Shown here: in pieces, positions 1 to 9,992 of the stretch
Layout of the letters: every line of letters starts with the position of its first letter
Position numbering within the stretch: position 1 is the stretch's first letter
Source: Ureibacillus thermosphaericus
GTDB taxonomy: Bacteria; Bacillota; Bacilli; Bacillales_A; Planococcaceae
Assembly: GCF_012396605.1 (NCBI RefSeq)
Contig: NZ_JAAXPW010000033.1
Coordinates: forward strand, 1-33,462
Length of the DNA stretch: 33,462 bases
Reading direction: 5' to 3'
Notes under the pieces: model-generated
What the model saw: only the letters and a program-made list of their open reading frames with translations
What the model was told of the DNA's origin: nothing
The model's database searches: none
Made by a program: the position numbers and the translations under genes

Positions 1-124
1 GAAGACAAGCTATTCACGGAAGTTATGAAAACTTGCGTCAATTATCTTAATTGAACCGCCGTATACGGAACCGTACGTACGGTGGTGTGAGAGGACGGGA
101 GCTAATCACTCCCTCCTACTCGAT
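1..124 (+). mobile_element. group IIC intron, 3' end (domains V and VI), truncated by window edge
   Basis: Positions 55-86 fold as a domain V hairpin. The lower stem ACCGCCGTA pairs with TACGGTGGT, a CG bulge lies at 76-77, and the upper stem TACG/CGTA closes a GAAC loop. The catalytic triad position reads CGC, as in class C introns. Positions 87-124 hold a domain VI-like hairpin (GGGAG with CTCCC) and a 3' end reading CTACTCGAT, so the 3' splice site is probably after 124. The pattern is what I recall of the Oceanobacillus iheyensis IIC intron. The first 54 bases can be read as the last codons of an intron-encoded protein ending in TGA at 52-54, but this is too short to prove. The rest of the element lies outside the window. 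Confidence 0.85.
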
Positions 125-144
125 TTGGGAGTTTGGATGCAATC

Positions 145-655
145 CCGTCTTTTAGAAATTGTGTGTATTAGGTGTTGGCTATTAAATGCGCAAGTTTGAC
201 TATTATCTTTTGAAGAATGGCTATTATAGTTAGGAAGTTGACTATTATCATAAATGTCGGAAACAATATTTGTTCCCTTGGCAATTATGTAAACGACTTT
301 GACTATTATCTTTTGAAGAATGGCTATTATAGTTAGGAAGTTGACTATTATCATAAATGTCGGAAACAATATTTGTTCCCTTGGCAATTATGTAAACGAC
401 TTTGACTATTATCTTTAGAAAGTTGACTATAATGTGATGGATTTTGACTATTATCTCGTCTGTCAGAGATTGTTTTTATAGGATTGGCTATTAAGTACAC
501 AGCTTTGACTATTATCTTTTGAAGAATGGCTATTATTATCAGGAAGTTGACTATTATCGTAAATGTCGGAATCAATATTTGTTCCCTTGGCAATTATGTA
601 TTCGACATTGACTATTATCCTTTGAAGATTGACTATAATTCTTTTGAATTAGACA
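145..655. repeat. 103-bp tandem repeat with about 21-bp subunits (array 1)
   Basis: Copies at 198-300 and 301-403 are identical or nearly so. A third good copy lies at 507-609. The stretch between (404-506) is also 103 bp but divergent, and its second half resembles 145-197. Each unit splits into pieces of 19-21 bp that begin with GACTATTATC, GGCTATTAT or GGCAATTATG. Further subunits continue to about 655. It fills the space between the intron end and the thiolase operon. Because the period is near a multiple of three, reading frames stay open, giving spurious minus-strand ORFs rich in DNSQ and YNSH. No ribosome-binding site supports coding. Confidence 0.9.
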
Positions 656-849
656 ATTAGCGAATTCTTTGGGAATAAAAATATTGATTCACGAAGAGGT
701 TAAAGTATTGGCGAGGCGAGTACATCCAATAAGGATAAAGAGAGGTATTTGGGGTAAAAATATTATACTGAAATATTAAATTGTTAGAAAAATAAGAAAA
801 AATCATTGCTAATCTACTTAATTTTCAGTAAAATAAATAGGGAGAATAG
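656..849. other. intergenic stretch with no recognisable gene
   Basis: AT-rich sequence between array 1 and the terminator at 850. I see only a short inverted repeat, TATTGG at about 705 and CCAATA at about 725. No ORF with a start and ribosome-binding site is visible. Confidence 0.5.
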
Positions 850-881
850 AAAAAGGGAGTTCTAAACAACTCCGCTTTTTC
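850..881 (+). terminator. rho-independent terminator, orphan
   Basis: GGAGTT (856-861) pairs with AACTCC (868-873) around a 6-nt loop. It is flanked by an A run upstream and CTTTTT downstream. No gene lies upstream within the window. It may serve a gene that lay to the left before the intron inserted, or stop read-through from the intron. Confidence 0.7.
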
Positions 882-891
882 TTATGATTAA

Positions 892-929
892 TACTGAGCG
901 AGCGTTCAATCGATTATCAACACTCAGTA
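892..929. promoter_or_regulatory. candidate TetR-type operator upstream of the acyl-CoA operon
   Basis: An imperfect palindrome TGAGCGAGCGTTCA (895-908, pattern TGAnCGnnCGnTCA) lies within a larger inverted repeat with arms TACTGAG (892-898) and CTCAGTA (923-929). It sits about 75-110 bp before the thiolase start. A TetR-family regulator is encoded at the end of the same gene run. FadR-type repressors of fatty-acid degradation bind palindromes of similar size. That this is the site of the local regulator is inference. Confidence 0.4.
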
Positions 930-1002
930 CTACTATTATTGTATTCAACAAAATAATGAAACATTCAAGATTTACGCACGTTTCGATAAAGGGGTGGAAT
1001 GT

Positions 1003-2190
1003 TTGAAAACAGTTATATTAGAGGGTGCAAGAACACCTTTTGGCAAATTCGGTGGCGCATTATCAACTCTTACTGCTTCTGATCTTGGAGGTATTGCCAT
1101 TAAAGAAGCATTGAAAAGGGCAGATGTCAAGGCGGATCAAGTGGATGAAGTAATTATGGGTACGGTTCTTCAAGCAGGGCAGGGACAAATTCCTTCTCGC
1201 CAGGCAGCAGCAAAAGCGGGAATTCCTTGGTCAGTAAAAACAGAAACAATCAACAAAGTTTGTGCATCAGGTATGAGAAGTGTGACACTTGCTGATCAAT
1301 TAATTCGCCTAGGGGAAGAAGAAGTCATTGTTGCTGGGGGAATGGAATCGATGTCCAATGCTCCGTATTACTTGCAAAAGGGTCGTTGGGGATTACGTAT
1401 GGGAGATTCAACAGTTGTTGATGGCATGATTTATGATGGCCTATCTTGTTCCTTCCATCCAGATAAGGTTCATATGGGGACTTATGGAAACGGAACAGCG
1501 AAGGAATTCAACATCTCAAGAGAAGAACAAGATGCATGGGCATTGCGTAGCCATCAATTAGCAATCCGAGCGATTGATGAAGGAAAATTTGCTGAAGAAA
1601 TCGTTCCGGTAGAAGTAAAAACTCGCAAAGATACATTAGTTGTAAAAGAAGATGAGGCGCCTCGCAGAGAAACATCATTGGAAGCGCTAGCAAATTTAAA
1701 ACCTGCTTTCGACCGAGACGGCACAATTACTGCTGGAAATGCTCCGGGAGTAAATGATGGCGCTTGTGCACTTGTATTAATGAGTGAGAAAAAAGCGAAG
1801 GAAGAAGGACGCACACCGCTCGCGTATGTATTAGCTCATGCGGAAGTTGCTGTTGAGCCAGAAAACTTCCCACAAACTCCAGGACTTGTGATTCGTGAAA
1901 TTTTAAATAAAACAAACAAAACGATTGATGAAATTGACTTAATTGAAATTAATGAAGCCTTTGCAGCAGTTGCTCTTGTAAGCAACCAAATTGCTGGACT
2001 CGATCCAAACAAAGTGAATGTAAACGGAGGAGCGGTTGCATTAGGTCATCCAATTGGTGCTTCAGGTGCAAGAATCATTTTAACTCTTTGCTACGAATTA
2101 AAACGTCGTGGTGGTGGAATTGGCATCGCAGCTATTTGCTCTGGCGGTGGTCAAGGGGATGCCATCATGGTAGAAGTACCGAAAAATTAA
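1003..2190 (+). CDS. mmgA: acetyl-CoA C-acetyltransferase (thiolase)
   Basis: Condenses two acetyl-CoA to acetoacetyl-CoA or, in the degradative direction, cleaves acetoacetyl-CoA. Cytosolic. About 395 aa, normal for the family. The nucleophile Cys is in [10 protein letters not shown] (C87), the catalytic His in GHPIGASG (H349), and the second Cys in CSGGGQGD (C379). I place the start at TTG 1003, because AAAGGGGTGG (988-997) is well spaced for it. The in-frame GTG at 994 lies inside that ribosome-binding site. First gene of a tight run with a dehydrogenase, two acyl-CoA dehydrogenases and a TetR regulator, as in the B. subtilis mmgABC order, so a degradative role is likely. No enoyl-CoA hydratase is present in the run and one must be supplied elsewhere. 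Confidence 0.93.
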   Translation: MKTVILEGARTPFGKFGGALSTLTASDLGGIAIKEALKRADVKADQVDEVIMGTVLQAGQGQIPSRQAAAKAGIPWSVKTETINKVCASGMRSVTLADQLIRLGEEEVIVAGGMESMSNAPYYLQKGRWGLRMGDSTVVDGMIYDGLSCSFHPDKVHMGTYGNGTAKEFNISREEQDAWALRSHQLAIRAIDEGKFAEEIVPVEVKTRKDTLVVKEDEAPRRETSLEALANLKPAFDRDGTITAGNAPGVNDGACALVLMSEKKAKEEGRTPLAYVLAHAEVAVEPENFPQTPGLVIREILNKTNKTIDEIDLIEINEAFAAVALVSNQIAGLDPNKVNVNGGAVALGHPIGASGARIILTLCYELKRRGGGIGIAAICSGGGQGDAIMVEVPKN

Positions 2191-2213
2191 TTCAAACAAA
2201 TGGGGGAAAAGAA

Positions 2214-3065
2214 ATGGCAATTAAAAAAGTAATGGTTGTTGGTGCTGGACAAATGGGTTCAGGCATTGCTCAAGTATGTGCTACAGCAGGATTTGAAGTA
2301 AAATTAAACGACATTAAAGAAGAATACTTTGAACGAGGTCTTACAACAATTACGAAAAATTTGTCTCGCGATGTGGAAAAGGGACGTAAAACTGCTGAAG
2401 AAAAAGAAGCGATTTTAAATCGAATTACGAAATCCTTGAGCTTAGAAGATGCTCGTGATGTGGATATTGTAATCGAAGCAGCAACAGAAAATATGGAAAT
2501 CAAGCAATCTATTTTTAAGCAACTAGATGAAATTGCACCGGAACATGCAATTCTTGCGACAAATACATCCTCACTTCCAATTACGGAAATTGCAGCAGTA
2601 ACGAAACGACCTGAAAAAGTAATCGGTATGCACTTCATGAATCCAGTGCCAGTTATGAAACTGGTGGAAGTAATTCGCGGTCTTGCAACGGCTGATGAAG
2701 TATACAAAACGGTAGAACAAATGGCGATTGAGTTAGGCAAAAAACCGGTAGAAGTGAATGACTTCCCGGGATTTGTATCCAACCGCATTCTCCTACCGAT
2801 GATTAACGAAGCGATTTATGCACTATATGAAGGCGTTGCGACAAAAGAAGCAATCGACGATGTTATGAAATTAGGCATGAATCATCCAATGGGACCACTT
2901 CAACTAGCAGATTTCATCGGTTTAGATACATGTCTATACATTATGGAAATCTTACATGAAGGATTAGGAGATAGCAAATATCGTCCGTGTCCTCTACTTC
3001 GCAAATACGTGGCAGCTGGTTGGTTAGGGAAGAAATCAGGCCGCGGTTTCTACATCTACGAATAG
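2214..3065 (+). CDS. mmgB: 3-hydroxybutyryl-CoA dehydrogenase
   Basis: NAD(P)-dependent oxidation of 3-hydroxybutyryl-CoA to acetoacetyl-CoA, the step before the thiolase encoded just upstream. 283 aa, the usual length for the short bacterial form. The Rossmann fold glycine motif VVGAGQMGSGIA lies at about residues 8-19. The catalytic His region reads GMHFMNPVPVMKLVE, and the domain junction NDFPGFVSNRIL leads into the C-terminal dimerisation domain. The ATG at 2214 has GGGGGA (2202-2207) in front. The frame stays open upstream into the thiolase gene, but that extension has no homology to the family. Spacing to the thiolase is 23 nt and to the next gene 15 nt, so one transcript is expected. 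Confidence 0.93.
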   Translation: MAIKKVMVVGAGQMGSGIAQVCATAGFEVKLNDIKEEYFERGLTTITKNLSRDVEKGRKTAEEKEAILNRITKSLSLEDARDVDIVIEAATENMEIKQSIFKQLDEIAPEHAILATNTSSLPITEIAAVTKRPEKVIGMHFMNPVPVMKLVEVIRGLATADEVYKTVEQMAIELGKKPVEVNDFPGFVSNRILLPMINEAIYALYEGVATKEAIDDVMKLGMNHPMGPLQLADFIGLDTCLYIMEILHEGLGDSKYRPCPLLRKYVAAGWLGKKSGRGFYIYE

Positions 3066-3080
3066 CAGGGAGTGAAACCG

Positions 3081-4211
3081 ATGAATTTGAACTTCACAGA
3101 AGAGCAACTCATGATGCGTGATATGGTTCGAGATTTTGCACAAAACGAAATTGCTCCGTTTGTCGAAAAAATGGAAGCAGGTGAATTTCCTAGGCCGATT
3201 TTAAACAAAATGGCTGAGCTCGGTTTAATGGGGATTACTGTTCCAGAAGAGTATGGCGGTTCTGGAATGGATTTTATTTCGTATATCATCGCCATTAATG
3301 AACTCTCCAAAGTAAGCGCGGTAATTGGTGTTATTCTATCTGTGCACACTTCTGTTGGTACAAATCCAATTCTATATTTTGGAAATGAAGAACAAAAACA
3401 AAAATATGTGCCAAAACTCGCAAAAGGAGAATATTTAGGAGCCTTTTGTTTAACAGAACCATCTGCAGGAAGCGATGCGGCTTCCTTAAAAACAAGAGCG
3501 GTGAAAAAAGGCGATAAATACATCATCAACGGCTCAAAAATCTTCATCACAAATGGTGGAGAGGCAGATGTTTATATCGTCTTTGCTAAAACAGATCCTG
3601 AAAAAGGTTCCCGCGGGGTAACGGCGTTCATTGTTGAAAAAGATACTCCAGGCCTCATCATAGGAAAAGATGAGAAAAAAATGGGCTTACACGGTTCTAG
3701 AACAGTTGAACTGAGCTTTGAAAACATGGAAGTGCCGGAAGCAAATCGCCTCGGAGAAGAAGGAGAAGGCTTTAAAATCGCAATGGCAAACTTAGATGTG
3801 GGCCGTATCGGGATTGCAGCACAAGCTCTTGGTATTGCAGAAGCGGCTTTAGATGCAGCAGTGAAATATGCAGGCGAGCGTCAACAGTTTGGTAAGCCAA
3901 TTATTGCGAATCAAGGAATTGGGTTTAAGCTTGCAGATATGGCAACAGCGGTAGAATCTGCAAGACTACTCGTTTATCGTGCGGCAGACCTACGTTCAAA
4001 AGGCTTGCCTTGCGGTAAAGAAGCGTCGATGGCGAAGTTGTTTGCATCACAAACAGCGAGAGAAGTGGCAATCGAAGCAGTTCAAGTATTTGGCGGATAC
4101 GGTTATACAAAAGAGTATCCGGTAGAGCGCTACTTCCGTGATGCAAAAATTACTGAAATTTACGAAGGCACAAGTGAAATTCAACGCATTGTAATTAGCA
4201 AACATTTATAA
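3081..4211 (+). CDS. mmgC: acyl-CoA dehydrogenase, short-chain type (first copy)
   Basis: FAD-dependent alpha,beta-dehydrogenation of a short or branched acyl-CoA, with electrons passing to ETF. 376 aa. It shows the N-terminal helical domain, the flavin/substrate strand [12 protein letters not shown], the middle beta domain, and the C-terminal helical domain with RQQFGKPI and the catalytic base in [10 protein letters not shown] (E362). ATG 3081 follows GCAGGGAGTG. The GTG at 3072 is part of that ribosome-binding site. It is a close paralogue of the next gene, aligning end to end. The two probably differ in chain length or branching preference, which cannot be told from sequence. Confidence 0.9.
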   Translation: MNLNFTEEQLMMRDMVRDFAQNEIAPFVEKMEAGEFPRPILNKMAELGLMGITVPEEYGGSGMDFISYIIAINELSKVSAVIGVILSVHTSVGTNPILYFGNEEQKQKYVPKLAKGEYLGAFCLTEPSAGSDAASLKTRAVKKGDKYIINGSKIFITNGGEADVYIVFAKTDPEKGSRGVTAFIVEKDTPGLIIGKDEKKMGLHGSRTVELSFENMEVPEANRLGEEGEGFKIAMANLDVGRIGIAAQALGIAEAALDAAVKYAGERQQFGKPIIANQGIGFKLADMATAVESARLLVYRAADLRSKGLPCGKEASMAKLFASQTAREVAIEAVQVFGGYGYTKEYPVERYFRDAKITEIYEGTSEIQRIVISKHL

Positions 4212-4271
4212 GATTCTGGTACTGTCTCAATATCCAAGTAGAAGTGCCAAACTCAAAAAAGGGGGATAACC

Positions 4272-5411
4272 ATGAATTTCCAATTGTCAGAAGAACATTT
4301 ACAACTGCGAGAAATGGTACGAGATTTCGCGCTAAATGAAGTAGCACCTACAGCTCAAGAACGTGATGAGCAAGCACGCTTTGATAGAGAAATTTGGGAT
4401 AAACTAGCGGAACTTGGACTGACAGGAATCCCTTGGCCAGAGGAATACGGTGGAGCTGGCTTTGATTATTTAGCTTATGTAATCGCTGTAGAAGAACTTT
4501 CTCGCGTATGTGCGTCAACTGGTGTAACTCTCTCAGCTCATACTTCATTAGCGGGTTGGCCAGTTTATAAATTCGGTACTGAAGAACAAAAGCAAAAATA
4601 CCTTCGACCTATGGCAGAAGGGAAGAAAATCGGTGCATATTGCTTAACTGAGCCTGGTTCAGGTAGTGACGCGGGAGCGATGAAAACAACAGCTGTTTTG
4701 GATGGAGATGAATACGTGTTAAACGGTTCAAAAATCTTCATCACAAATGGTGGTATCGCAGACATCTACATTGTCTTCGCATTAACAAATCCGGAAGCAA
4801 AAACAAGAGGGGTTAGCGCCTTTATCGTTGAATCAAGTTTCCCAGGTTTCCAAGTTGGGAAAAAAGAAGACAAAATGGGAATCCGTTCATCACCTACAGC
4901 AGAAATTATCTTTGACAACTGCCGAGTTCCAAAAGAAAACTTACTTGGTGCAGAAGGAGAAGGTTTTAAAATTGCAATGCAAACATTAGACGGTGGACGA
5001 AACGGAATTGCAGCCCAAGCGGTAGGAATTGCCCAAGGAGCGTTGGATGCAGCTGTTGAATATGCAAAAGAACGCGAACAATTCGGAAAACCAATCGCAG
5101 CAAATCAAGGGATCTCTTTCAAACTGGCAGATATGGCTACAGCAGTAGAAGCATCAAGACTATTAACTTATCAAGCAGCTTGGCTAGAATCCGAAGGCTT
5201 GCCTTACGGAAAAGCAAGCGCGATGGCAAAATTGATGGCGGGAGATACAGCAATGAAAGTGACGACAGAAGCTGTGCAAGTCTTTGGAGGATACGGTTAT
5301 ACGAAAGAATATCCTGTTGAGCGTTACATGCGTGATGCAAAAATTACGCAAATCTATGAAGGAACGCAAGAGATTCAAAGACTTGTAATCTCGCGCATGT
5401 TGACAAAGTAA
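4272..5411 (+). CDS. acdA: acyl-CoA dehydrogenase (second copy)
   Basis: Paralogue of the gene 60 nt upstream, with the same fold and cofactor. 379 aa. Key segments are [13 protein letters not shown], the loop KIFITNGG shared with the first copy, EREQFGKPI, and [15 protein letters not shown] with the catalytic base E363. ATG 4272 follows AAAAAAGGGGG. In B. subtilis acdA lies in the same part of the chromosome near rpoE, which supports the symbol. Two tandem acyl-CoA dehydrogenases beside an isobutyryl-CoA mutase suggest that one handles straight butyryl-CoA and the other isobutyryl- or a related branched CoA. That is inference. Confidence 0.9.
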   Translation: MNFQLSEEHLQLREMVRDFALNEVAPTAQERDEQARFDREIWDKLAELGLTGIPWPEEYGGAGFDYLAYVIAVEELSRVCASTGVTLSAHTSLAGWPVYKFGTEEQKQKYLRPMAEGKKIGAYCLTEPGSGSDAGAMKTTAVLDGDEYVLNGSKIFITNGGIADIYIVFALTNPEAKTRGVSAFIVESSFPGFQVGKKEDKMGIRSSPTAEIIFDNCRVPKENLLGAEGEGFKIAMQTLDGGRNGIAAQAVGIAQGALDAAVEYAKEREQFGKPIAANQGISFKLADMATAVEASRLLTYQAAWLESEGLPYGKASAMAKLMAGDTAMKVTTEAVQVFGGYGYTKEYPVERYMRDAKITQIYEGTQEIQRLVISRMLTK

Positions 5412-5416
5412 CAGGT

Positions 5417-6052
5417 ATGAGCAAGGAAAAAATTATCGTACAAACTTCCGTCAAAGATGAAAGCCTTATCGAATTAAGACGCCAACAAATCGTTGAAGCA
5501 AGCGTTAAATTATTTAAAGAAAAGGGCTTTCATCGTGCAACAACAAGGGAAATAGCCAAAGCTGCTGGATTTAGTATTGGAACATTGTACGAATACATTC
5601 GAACGAAAGAAGATGTACTCTATTTAGTTTGTGACCACATCTACAATAAAGTAACGATGTGTTTATCAGACATTTCAACGCAAAAGGGAACAATTGAAGA
5701 ACTAGAAGAAGCAATTCGACAATACTTCTTGTTAATTGATCGCATGATTGATGAATTTACAGTCATGTATCAAGAGACAAAATCATTGCCAAAAGAAGCA
5801 ATGCAATACGTATTAAGCAAAGAGCTAGAGATGGTTTCGTTATTTGAGAAAATATTGAAATCTTGCGTGAAATCGGGAGAAATAGAGCTGACAGATCAAG
5901 AAATCTATTTAGCAGCAAACCACTTAGTAATCCAAGGACAAAGCTGGGCATTCCGCAAATGGGCGTATCACAAAAAATATACAACTGAAGAATTTATTGC
6001 ATTGCAAACGAGATTATTCTTATCGGGGATTCTACATTTTCGTGAAAAATAG
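5417..6052 (+). CDS. TetR-family transcriptional regulator
   Basis: 211 aa. The N-terminal helix-turn-helix spans about residues 25-70 (RQQIVEASVKLFKEKGFHRA, then TTREIAKAAGFSIGTLYEYI). The C-terminal half is helical and would bind the ligand, presumably an acyl-CoA. The start lies 5 nt after the acdA stop, and the only upstream purine run is AACAGG, so translation is probably coupled to acdA. Position at the end of the thiolase/dehydrogenase run suggests a local repressor of the fatty acyl-CoA operon, acting at the palindrome near 895 and perhaps before icmF. Related in type to FadR of B. subtilis, but the ligand is not known. Confidence 0.85.
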   Translation: MSKEKIIVQTSVKDESLIELRRQQIVEASVKLFKEKGFHRATTREIAKAAGFSIGTLYEYIRTKEDVLYLVCDHIYNKVTMCLSDISTQKGTIEELEEAIRQYFLLIDRMIDEFTVMYQETKSLPKEAMQYVLSKELEMVSLFEKILKSCVKSGEIELTDQEIYLAANHLVIQGQSWAFRKWAYHKKYTTEEFIALQTRLFLSGILHFREK

Positions 6053-6057
6053 GGGTA

Positions 6058-6104
6058 AACACCGCTAAATTGCATACGATACCTTCGTTTGCAAAGCGGT
6101 GTTT
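6058..6104 (+). terminator. terminator after the TetR gene
   Basis: AACACCGCT (6058-6066) pairs with AGCGGTGTT (6095-6103) and is followed by TTT. The loop is long, about 28 nt, and can form minor inner pairs. It closes the thiolase-to-TetR operon and separates it from icmF. Confidence 0.65.
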
Positions 6105-6210
6105 TATCGCCTCAACCTTATTTTTCTTCGATGTGCATCTTTCATGAAAAGAAGTACACTTTAACAACCGGGAGATTTCGTTCACTTTTAAATGAAAGGG
6201 GTTTTATTAT

Positions 6211-9200
6211 ATGGTTCAAATGCAAACAGAGAATAAGACATCAAAGACTGAAATAAACCGTCCAACAACGGAAGTATATCGTCCGAAGAATCACGTTCGA
6301 TTCGTTACAGCATCTAGCCTTTTCGACGGTCATGATGTATCGGTAAACATCATCAGAAGAATCCTTCAAGCAAGCGGGGCAGAAGTAATTCACCTTGGCC
6401 ATAACCGATCTGTAGAAGAAGTGGTGAACGCAGCGATTCAAGAAGATGCACAAGCTGTTGCTGTTTCTTCTTATCAAGGCGGTCACATGGAGTACTTCAA
6501 ATACATGTACGACCTGCTTAAAGAAAAAGGGGCACCTCACATCAAAATTTATGGAGGTGGAGGTGGAGTTATATTACCTAGAGAAATAAAAGAACTCCAC
6601 GACTATGGTATTGCAGGTATTTTCTCACCAGAAGACGGCATGCGCCTTGGGTTGCAAGGAATGGTAAACGAAAAACTCAAAGGAGCAGACTTCTCAACAC
6701 TGAGAGGGAACTATTTAGAGCTTCTAGATAAATTATCGACAGATCGACCAGAAATATTAGCGAACTTAATTACGGCAGCGGAAGTTGGCGGCGACCCTGA
6801 AATTACCGAAATGTTGAAACAAGCTCGCCAAAGAAGCAAAGGAACGCCGGTTGTCGGCATCACCGGAACAGGGGGAGCTGGAAAATCTTCACTTACGGAT
6901 GAACTTGTACGAAGATTTTTACGAGAGTTCCCAGATAAGCGAATCGCGATTCTCTCTGTTGACCCGACAAAACAAAAAACAGGTGGGGCATTACTTGGTG
7001 ACCGTATTCGCATGAATGCTATTTTCGATAAACGAGTATATATGAGAAGCCTTGCAACGCGCGGATCTCGTTCAGAACTTTCTGCATCTATCGGCGATAT
7101 TCTTGATGTGGTGAAAGCAGCGGGCTTTGATTTAATCTTTGTAGAAACAAGTGGAATTGGTCAAGGGGATGCGGAAATTACGAAATATACAGACCTATCC
7201 ATGTATGTGATGACGAGCGAGTTCGGTGCACCAACGCAATTAGAAAAAATCGACATGATTGATTTTGCTGATTTAATCGCTATCAACAAATTTGAGCGAA
7301 AAGGTTCTGAAGACGCTCTTCGTCAAGTGCAAAAACAATATCAACGTTCTCATGAATTATGGAACCAACAATTAGACGAAATGCCGGTTTACGGCACAAT
7401 CGCTAGTCAATTTAACGACAAAGGAACAAACGCTTTATTTGCAGCGCTTGTGAAGAAAATCAACGAAAAATTCGGCTACAATTGGGAAACTTCCTATGAA
7501 ATCGTCTCTAAAACAGAAAAACAAGATGTGATCATTCCAAATGACCGCCGATTCTATTTGCGCGAAATTGTAGATACAGTTCGCAACTATCATAAAAAAG
7601 TAGAGCAACAATCAGAACTTGCAACAAGACTTTACCAAATCGAAGGAACAATCAAAGAATTAAAAGCAAAAAATCCGGATGAGGTTCTTATCAAGTCTCT
7701 CGAAACACTAGCGGAAGGAATAAAAAATGAATTAACACCAGAATCTAAACGAATTTTAGAAAACTGGGAGAAAGTAAAAGAAGCATATGCAGGCGAAGAA
7801 TTTGTAACAAAAATCCGCGATAAAGAAATTCGAACATTACTTACAACAACATCTTTATCCGGAACAAAAATCCCAAAAGTGGCATTACCAAAATTCAAAG
7901 ACTACGGCGAAATTTTACGCTGGGTATATAAAGAAAATGTTCCTGGTTCCTTCCCGTATACAGCAGGAGTATTTCCATTCAAGCGACAAGGAGAAGATCC
8001 TAAACGCCAATTTGCTGGAGAAGGAACACCAGAACGTACAAATAAGCGATTCCACTACTTATCAAAAGATGATCCGGCAAAACGTTTATCAACAGCTTTT
8101 GATTCTGTAACGCTTTACGGAGAAGATCCAGATGAACGTCCAGACATTTTCGGAAAAATTGGTGAATCGGGTGTAAGTGTCTGCACGCTTGATGACATGA
8201 AAAAATTATTTGAAGGCTTTGATTTGTGCCACCCATCAACATCTGTATCGATGACAATTAATGGTCCAGCGCCAATCATTTTAGCGATGTTCATGAACAC
8301 AGCGATTGACCAGCAAGTGAAAAAGAAAGAAAAAGAATTAGGTCGCATTTTAACAGTGGAAGAGTTTACAGAGATTAAAGAACAAACGCTACAAGTTGTT
8401 CGTGGTACGGTACAAGCGGATATTTTAAAAGAAGACCAAGGCCAAAACACTTGCATCTTCTCAACGGAATTCGCCCTTCGTATGATGGGAGATATTCAAG
8501 AATACTTCATTAAACATAAAGTTCGCAACTACTATTCTGTATCAATTTCCGGCTATCACATTGCGGAAGCTGGGGCAAACCCAATTACTCAATTAGCCTT
8601 TACGCTAGCAAATGGCTTTACGTACGTGGAATATTATTTAAGCCGTGGCATGCACATTGACGATTTTGCACCGAATTTATCATTCTTCTTCTCAAATGGC
8701 CTTGACCCAGAATACACAGTGATTGGTCGAGTGGCTCGTCGCATTTGGGCAATTGTAATGCGCGACAAATACGGTGCAAATGAACGCAGCCAAAAGCTGA
8801 AATACCATATTCAAACATCTGGCCGCAGCTTGCATGCGCAAGAAATTGACTTTAACGATATTCGTACAACGCTTCAAGCATTGATGGCGTTACAAGATAA
8901 CTGTAACTCACTTCATACAAATGCATACGATGAAGCGATTACAACGCCAACGGAAGAATCAGTAAGAAGAGCGATGGCTATTCAAATGATCATTACGAAA
9001 GAGCATGGTTTATCGAAAAATGAAAACCCATTACAAGGCTCATTCATCGTAGAAGAATTAACGGATTTAGTAGAAGAAAAAGTGCTTGAAGAATTTGAGC
9101 GAATTAATGACCGTGGTGGCGTTCTTGGAGCGATGGAAACGCAATATCAACGCGGAAAAATTCAAGAAGAATCCATGTATTATGAACAATTGAAACATTC

Positions 9201-9504
9201 CGGAGAACTACCAATTATCGGTGTGAATACGTACATTAATCCGAATGCTTCCATTGAAGAAATTGATAAATTAGAAGTGGCTCGTGCATCGAAGGAAGAA
9301 AAGGAACAACAAATTCGAAACTTACGAGTATTCCAAGACCGCAATAAAGATGAGTGTGCCCAAGCATTAAAACGATTGCAAGAAGTTGCACTTTCTGGCG
9401 GCAATATTTTTGAAGAATTAATGGAAACAGTAAAAGTAGCAAGTCTCGGTCAAATTACGAAAGCACTGTACGAAGTTGGCGGCCAATATCGAAGAAACAT
9501 GTAA
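6211..9504 (+). CDS. icmF: fused isobutyryl-CoA mutase (B12, G-protein and mutase domains)
   Basis: Adenosylcobalamin enzyme interconverting isobutyryl-CoA and butyryl-CoA, with its own G-protein chaperone. 1097 aa, the full fusion length. An N-terminal B12 domain carries the cobalt-ligand His in DGHDVSV (H41). A MeaB-like GTPase domain has the P-loop GTGGAGKSS (219-227), ETSGIGQGD and NKFE. A linker is followed by the mutase barrel with [12 protein letters not shown]. By alignment to methylmalonyl-CoA mutase, the substrate-contact Tyr of RQYAG is Phe601 (RQFAG), and the Arg of VRNT is Gln745 (GQNT). These are the residues reported for IcmF (F598/Q742 in Geobacillus), so methylmalonyl-CoA is unlikely as substrate. 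GAAAGGGG precedes ATG 6211. It links valine-type branched CoA to the adjacent butyryl-CoA degradation genes. Confidence 0.95.
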   Translation: MVQMQTENKTSKTEINRPTTEVYRPKNHVRFVTASSLFDGHDVSVNIIRRILQASGAEVIHLGHNRSVEEVVNAAIQEDAQAVAVSSYQGGHMEYFKYMYDLLKEKGAPHIKIYGGGGGVILPREIKELHDYGIAGIFSPEDGMRLGLQGMVNEKLKGADFSTLRGNYLELLDKLSTDRPEILANLITAAEVGGDPEITEMLKQARQRSKGTPVVGITGTGGAGKSSLTDELVRRFLREFPDKRIAILSVDPTKQKTGGALLGDRIRMNAIFDKRVYMRSLATRGSRSELSASIGDILDVVKAAGFDLIFVETSGIGQGDAEITKYTDLSMYVMTSEFGAPTQLEKIDMIDFADLIAINKFERKGSEDALRQVQKQYQRSHELWNQQLDEMPVYGTIASQFNDKGTNALFAALVKKINEKFGYNWETSYEIVSKTEKQDVIIPNDRRFYLREIVDTVRNYHKKVEQQSELATRLYQIEGTIKELKAKNPDEVLIKSLETLAEGIKNELTPESKRILENWEKVKEAYAGEEFVTKIRDKEIRTLLTTTSLSGTKIPKVALPKFKDYGEILRWVYKENVPGSFPYTAGVFPFKRQGEDPKRQFAGEGTPERTNKRFHYLSKDDPAKRLSTAFDSVTLYGEDPDERPDIFGKIGESGVSVCTLDDMKKLFEGFDLCHPSTSVSMTINGPAPIILAMFMNTAIDQQVKKKEKELGRILTVEEFTEIKEQTLQVVRGTVQADILKEDQGQNTCIFSTEFALRMMGDIQEYFIKHKVRNYYSVSISGYHIAEAGANPITQLAFTLANGFTYVEYYLSRGMHIDDFAPNLSFFFSNGLDPEYTVIGRVARRIWAIVMRDKYGANERSQKLKYHIQTSGRSLHAQEIDFNDIRTTLQALMALQDNCNSLHTNAYDEAITTPTEESVRRAMAIQMIITKEHGLSKNENPLQGSFIVEELTDLVEEKVLEEFERINDRGGVLGAMETQYQRGKIQEESMYYEQLKHSGELPIIGVNTYINPNASIEEIDKLEVARASKEEKEQQIRNLRVFQDRNKDECAQALKRLQEVALSGGNIFEELMETVKVASLGQITKALYEVGGQYRRNM

Positions 9505-9593
9505 TGTTTATGGATAGAATTTTTTACAAATATAAAGTGCACATAATAAAATATTAGGTGTTGTAATTTTCACCTAGTTGTTAATATTCAGGG

Positions 9594-9630
9594 GGAACGT
9601 TCGAAGTTTTTAGCTTCTGAGCGCTTCCTC
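9594..9630 (+). terminator. hairpin after icmF, probable terminator
   Basis: GGAACGTTCGAAG (9594-9606) pairs with CTTCTGAGCGCTTCC (9614-9628) through 13 pairs with two single-base bulges. It is followed by a C/T-rich tract TCTTCTT. The tract is not a pure U run, so termination strength is uncertain. Confidence 0.5.
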
Positions 9631-9755
9631 TTCTTATACATATACATAGAAAAAGTTGAAAATTTTTCTCTTCTTCATAAAAAATTGTTGCAAATTTTAT
9701 CATCTTTGGAGGAAAATTGGCTATAATGTTTGTTACAAGAAGAGGAGGGTTGCAA

Positions 9756-9914
9756 GTGAAACAATACGGACACTATTTTATGATTTTATCATGCCTAATT
9801 GCAACCTTCTTTTTGTATAATAAACAATTAGGAGCAATACCGCTTCTCATCTTGTCAGGTTATTTATTTTATATGGCAATCAGAGATTTTTATAAAATAA
9901 AAAACAATAAATGA
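9756..9914 (+). CDS. small two-helix membrane protein, unknown function
   Basis: 52 aa from GTG 9756, with a strong ribosome-binding site AGAGGAGGG (9741-9749). The frame is open further upstream (to 9717), but those codons overlap a TATAAT and the ribosome-binding site. Two hydrophobic segments, YFMILSCLIATFFLY and IPLLILSGYLFYMAI, are joined by a short KQLGA turn. The C-terminus DFYKIKNNK is basic, which suggests that both ends face the cytoplasm. I do not recognise the family. It stands alone between icmF and rpoE in the same direction. Confidence 0.6.
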   Translation: MKQYGHYFMILSCLIATFFLYNKQLGAIPLLILSGYLFYMAIRDFYKIKNNK

Positions 9915-9940
9915 ATCTAGCATAGTATACAATTATTTGT

Positions 9941-9946
9941 ATATAA
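9941..9946 (+). promoter_or_regulatory. candidate -10 of rpoE
   Basis: TATAAT about 47 bp before the rpoE start. No good -35 hexamer is seen at the usual distance, so this is tentative. Confidence 0.35.
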
Positions 9947-9992
9947 TGGTTAACATGTGTAATGTATGTATTAAAGAAAGGGCGTGCACGAG

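Noticed and set aside
1-54. C-terminus of an intron-encoded reverse transcriptase
   Set aside because: A frame ending at 52-54 is open, but only 17 codons are visible and no motif is recognisable.
106-593. Minus-strand ORFs of 93 and 80 aa over array 1
   Set aside because: The peptides are themselves the repeat read through (DNSQ, YNSH); no ribosome-binding site; part lies over the intron end.
6241-9442. Many minus-strand ORFs within icmF
   Set aside because: Shadows of a strongly coding 1097-aa gene.
6211-9504. Methylmalonyl-CoA mutase
   Set aside because: The Arg and Tyr that bind the methylmalonyl carboxylate are Gln745 and Phe601, and the G-protein fusion is that of IcmF.
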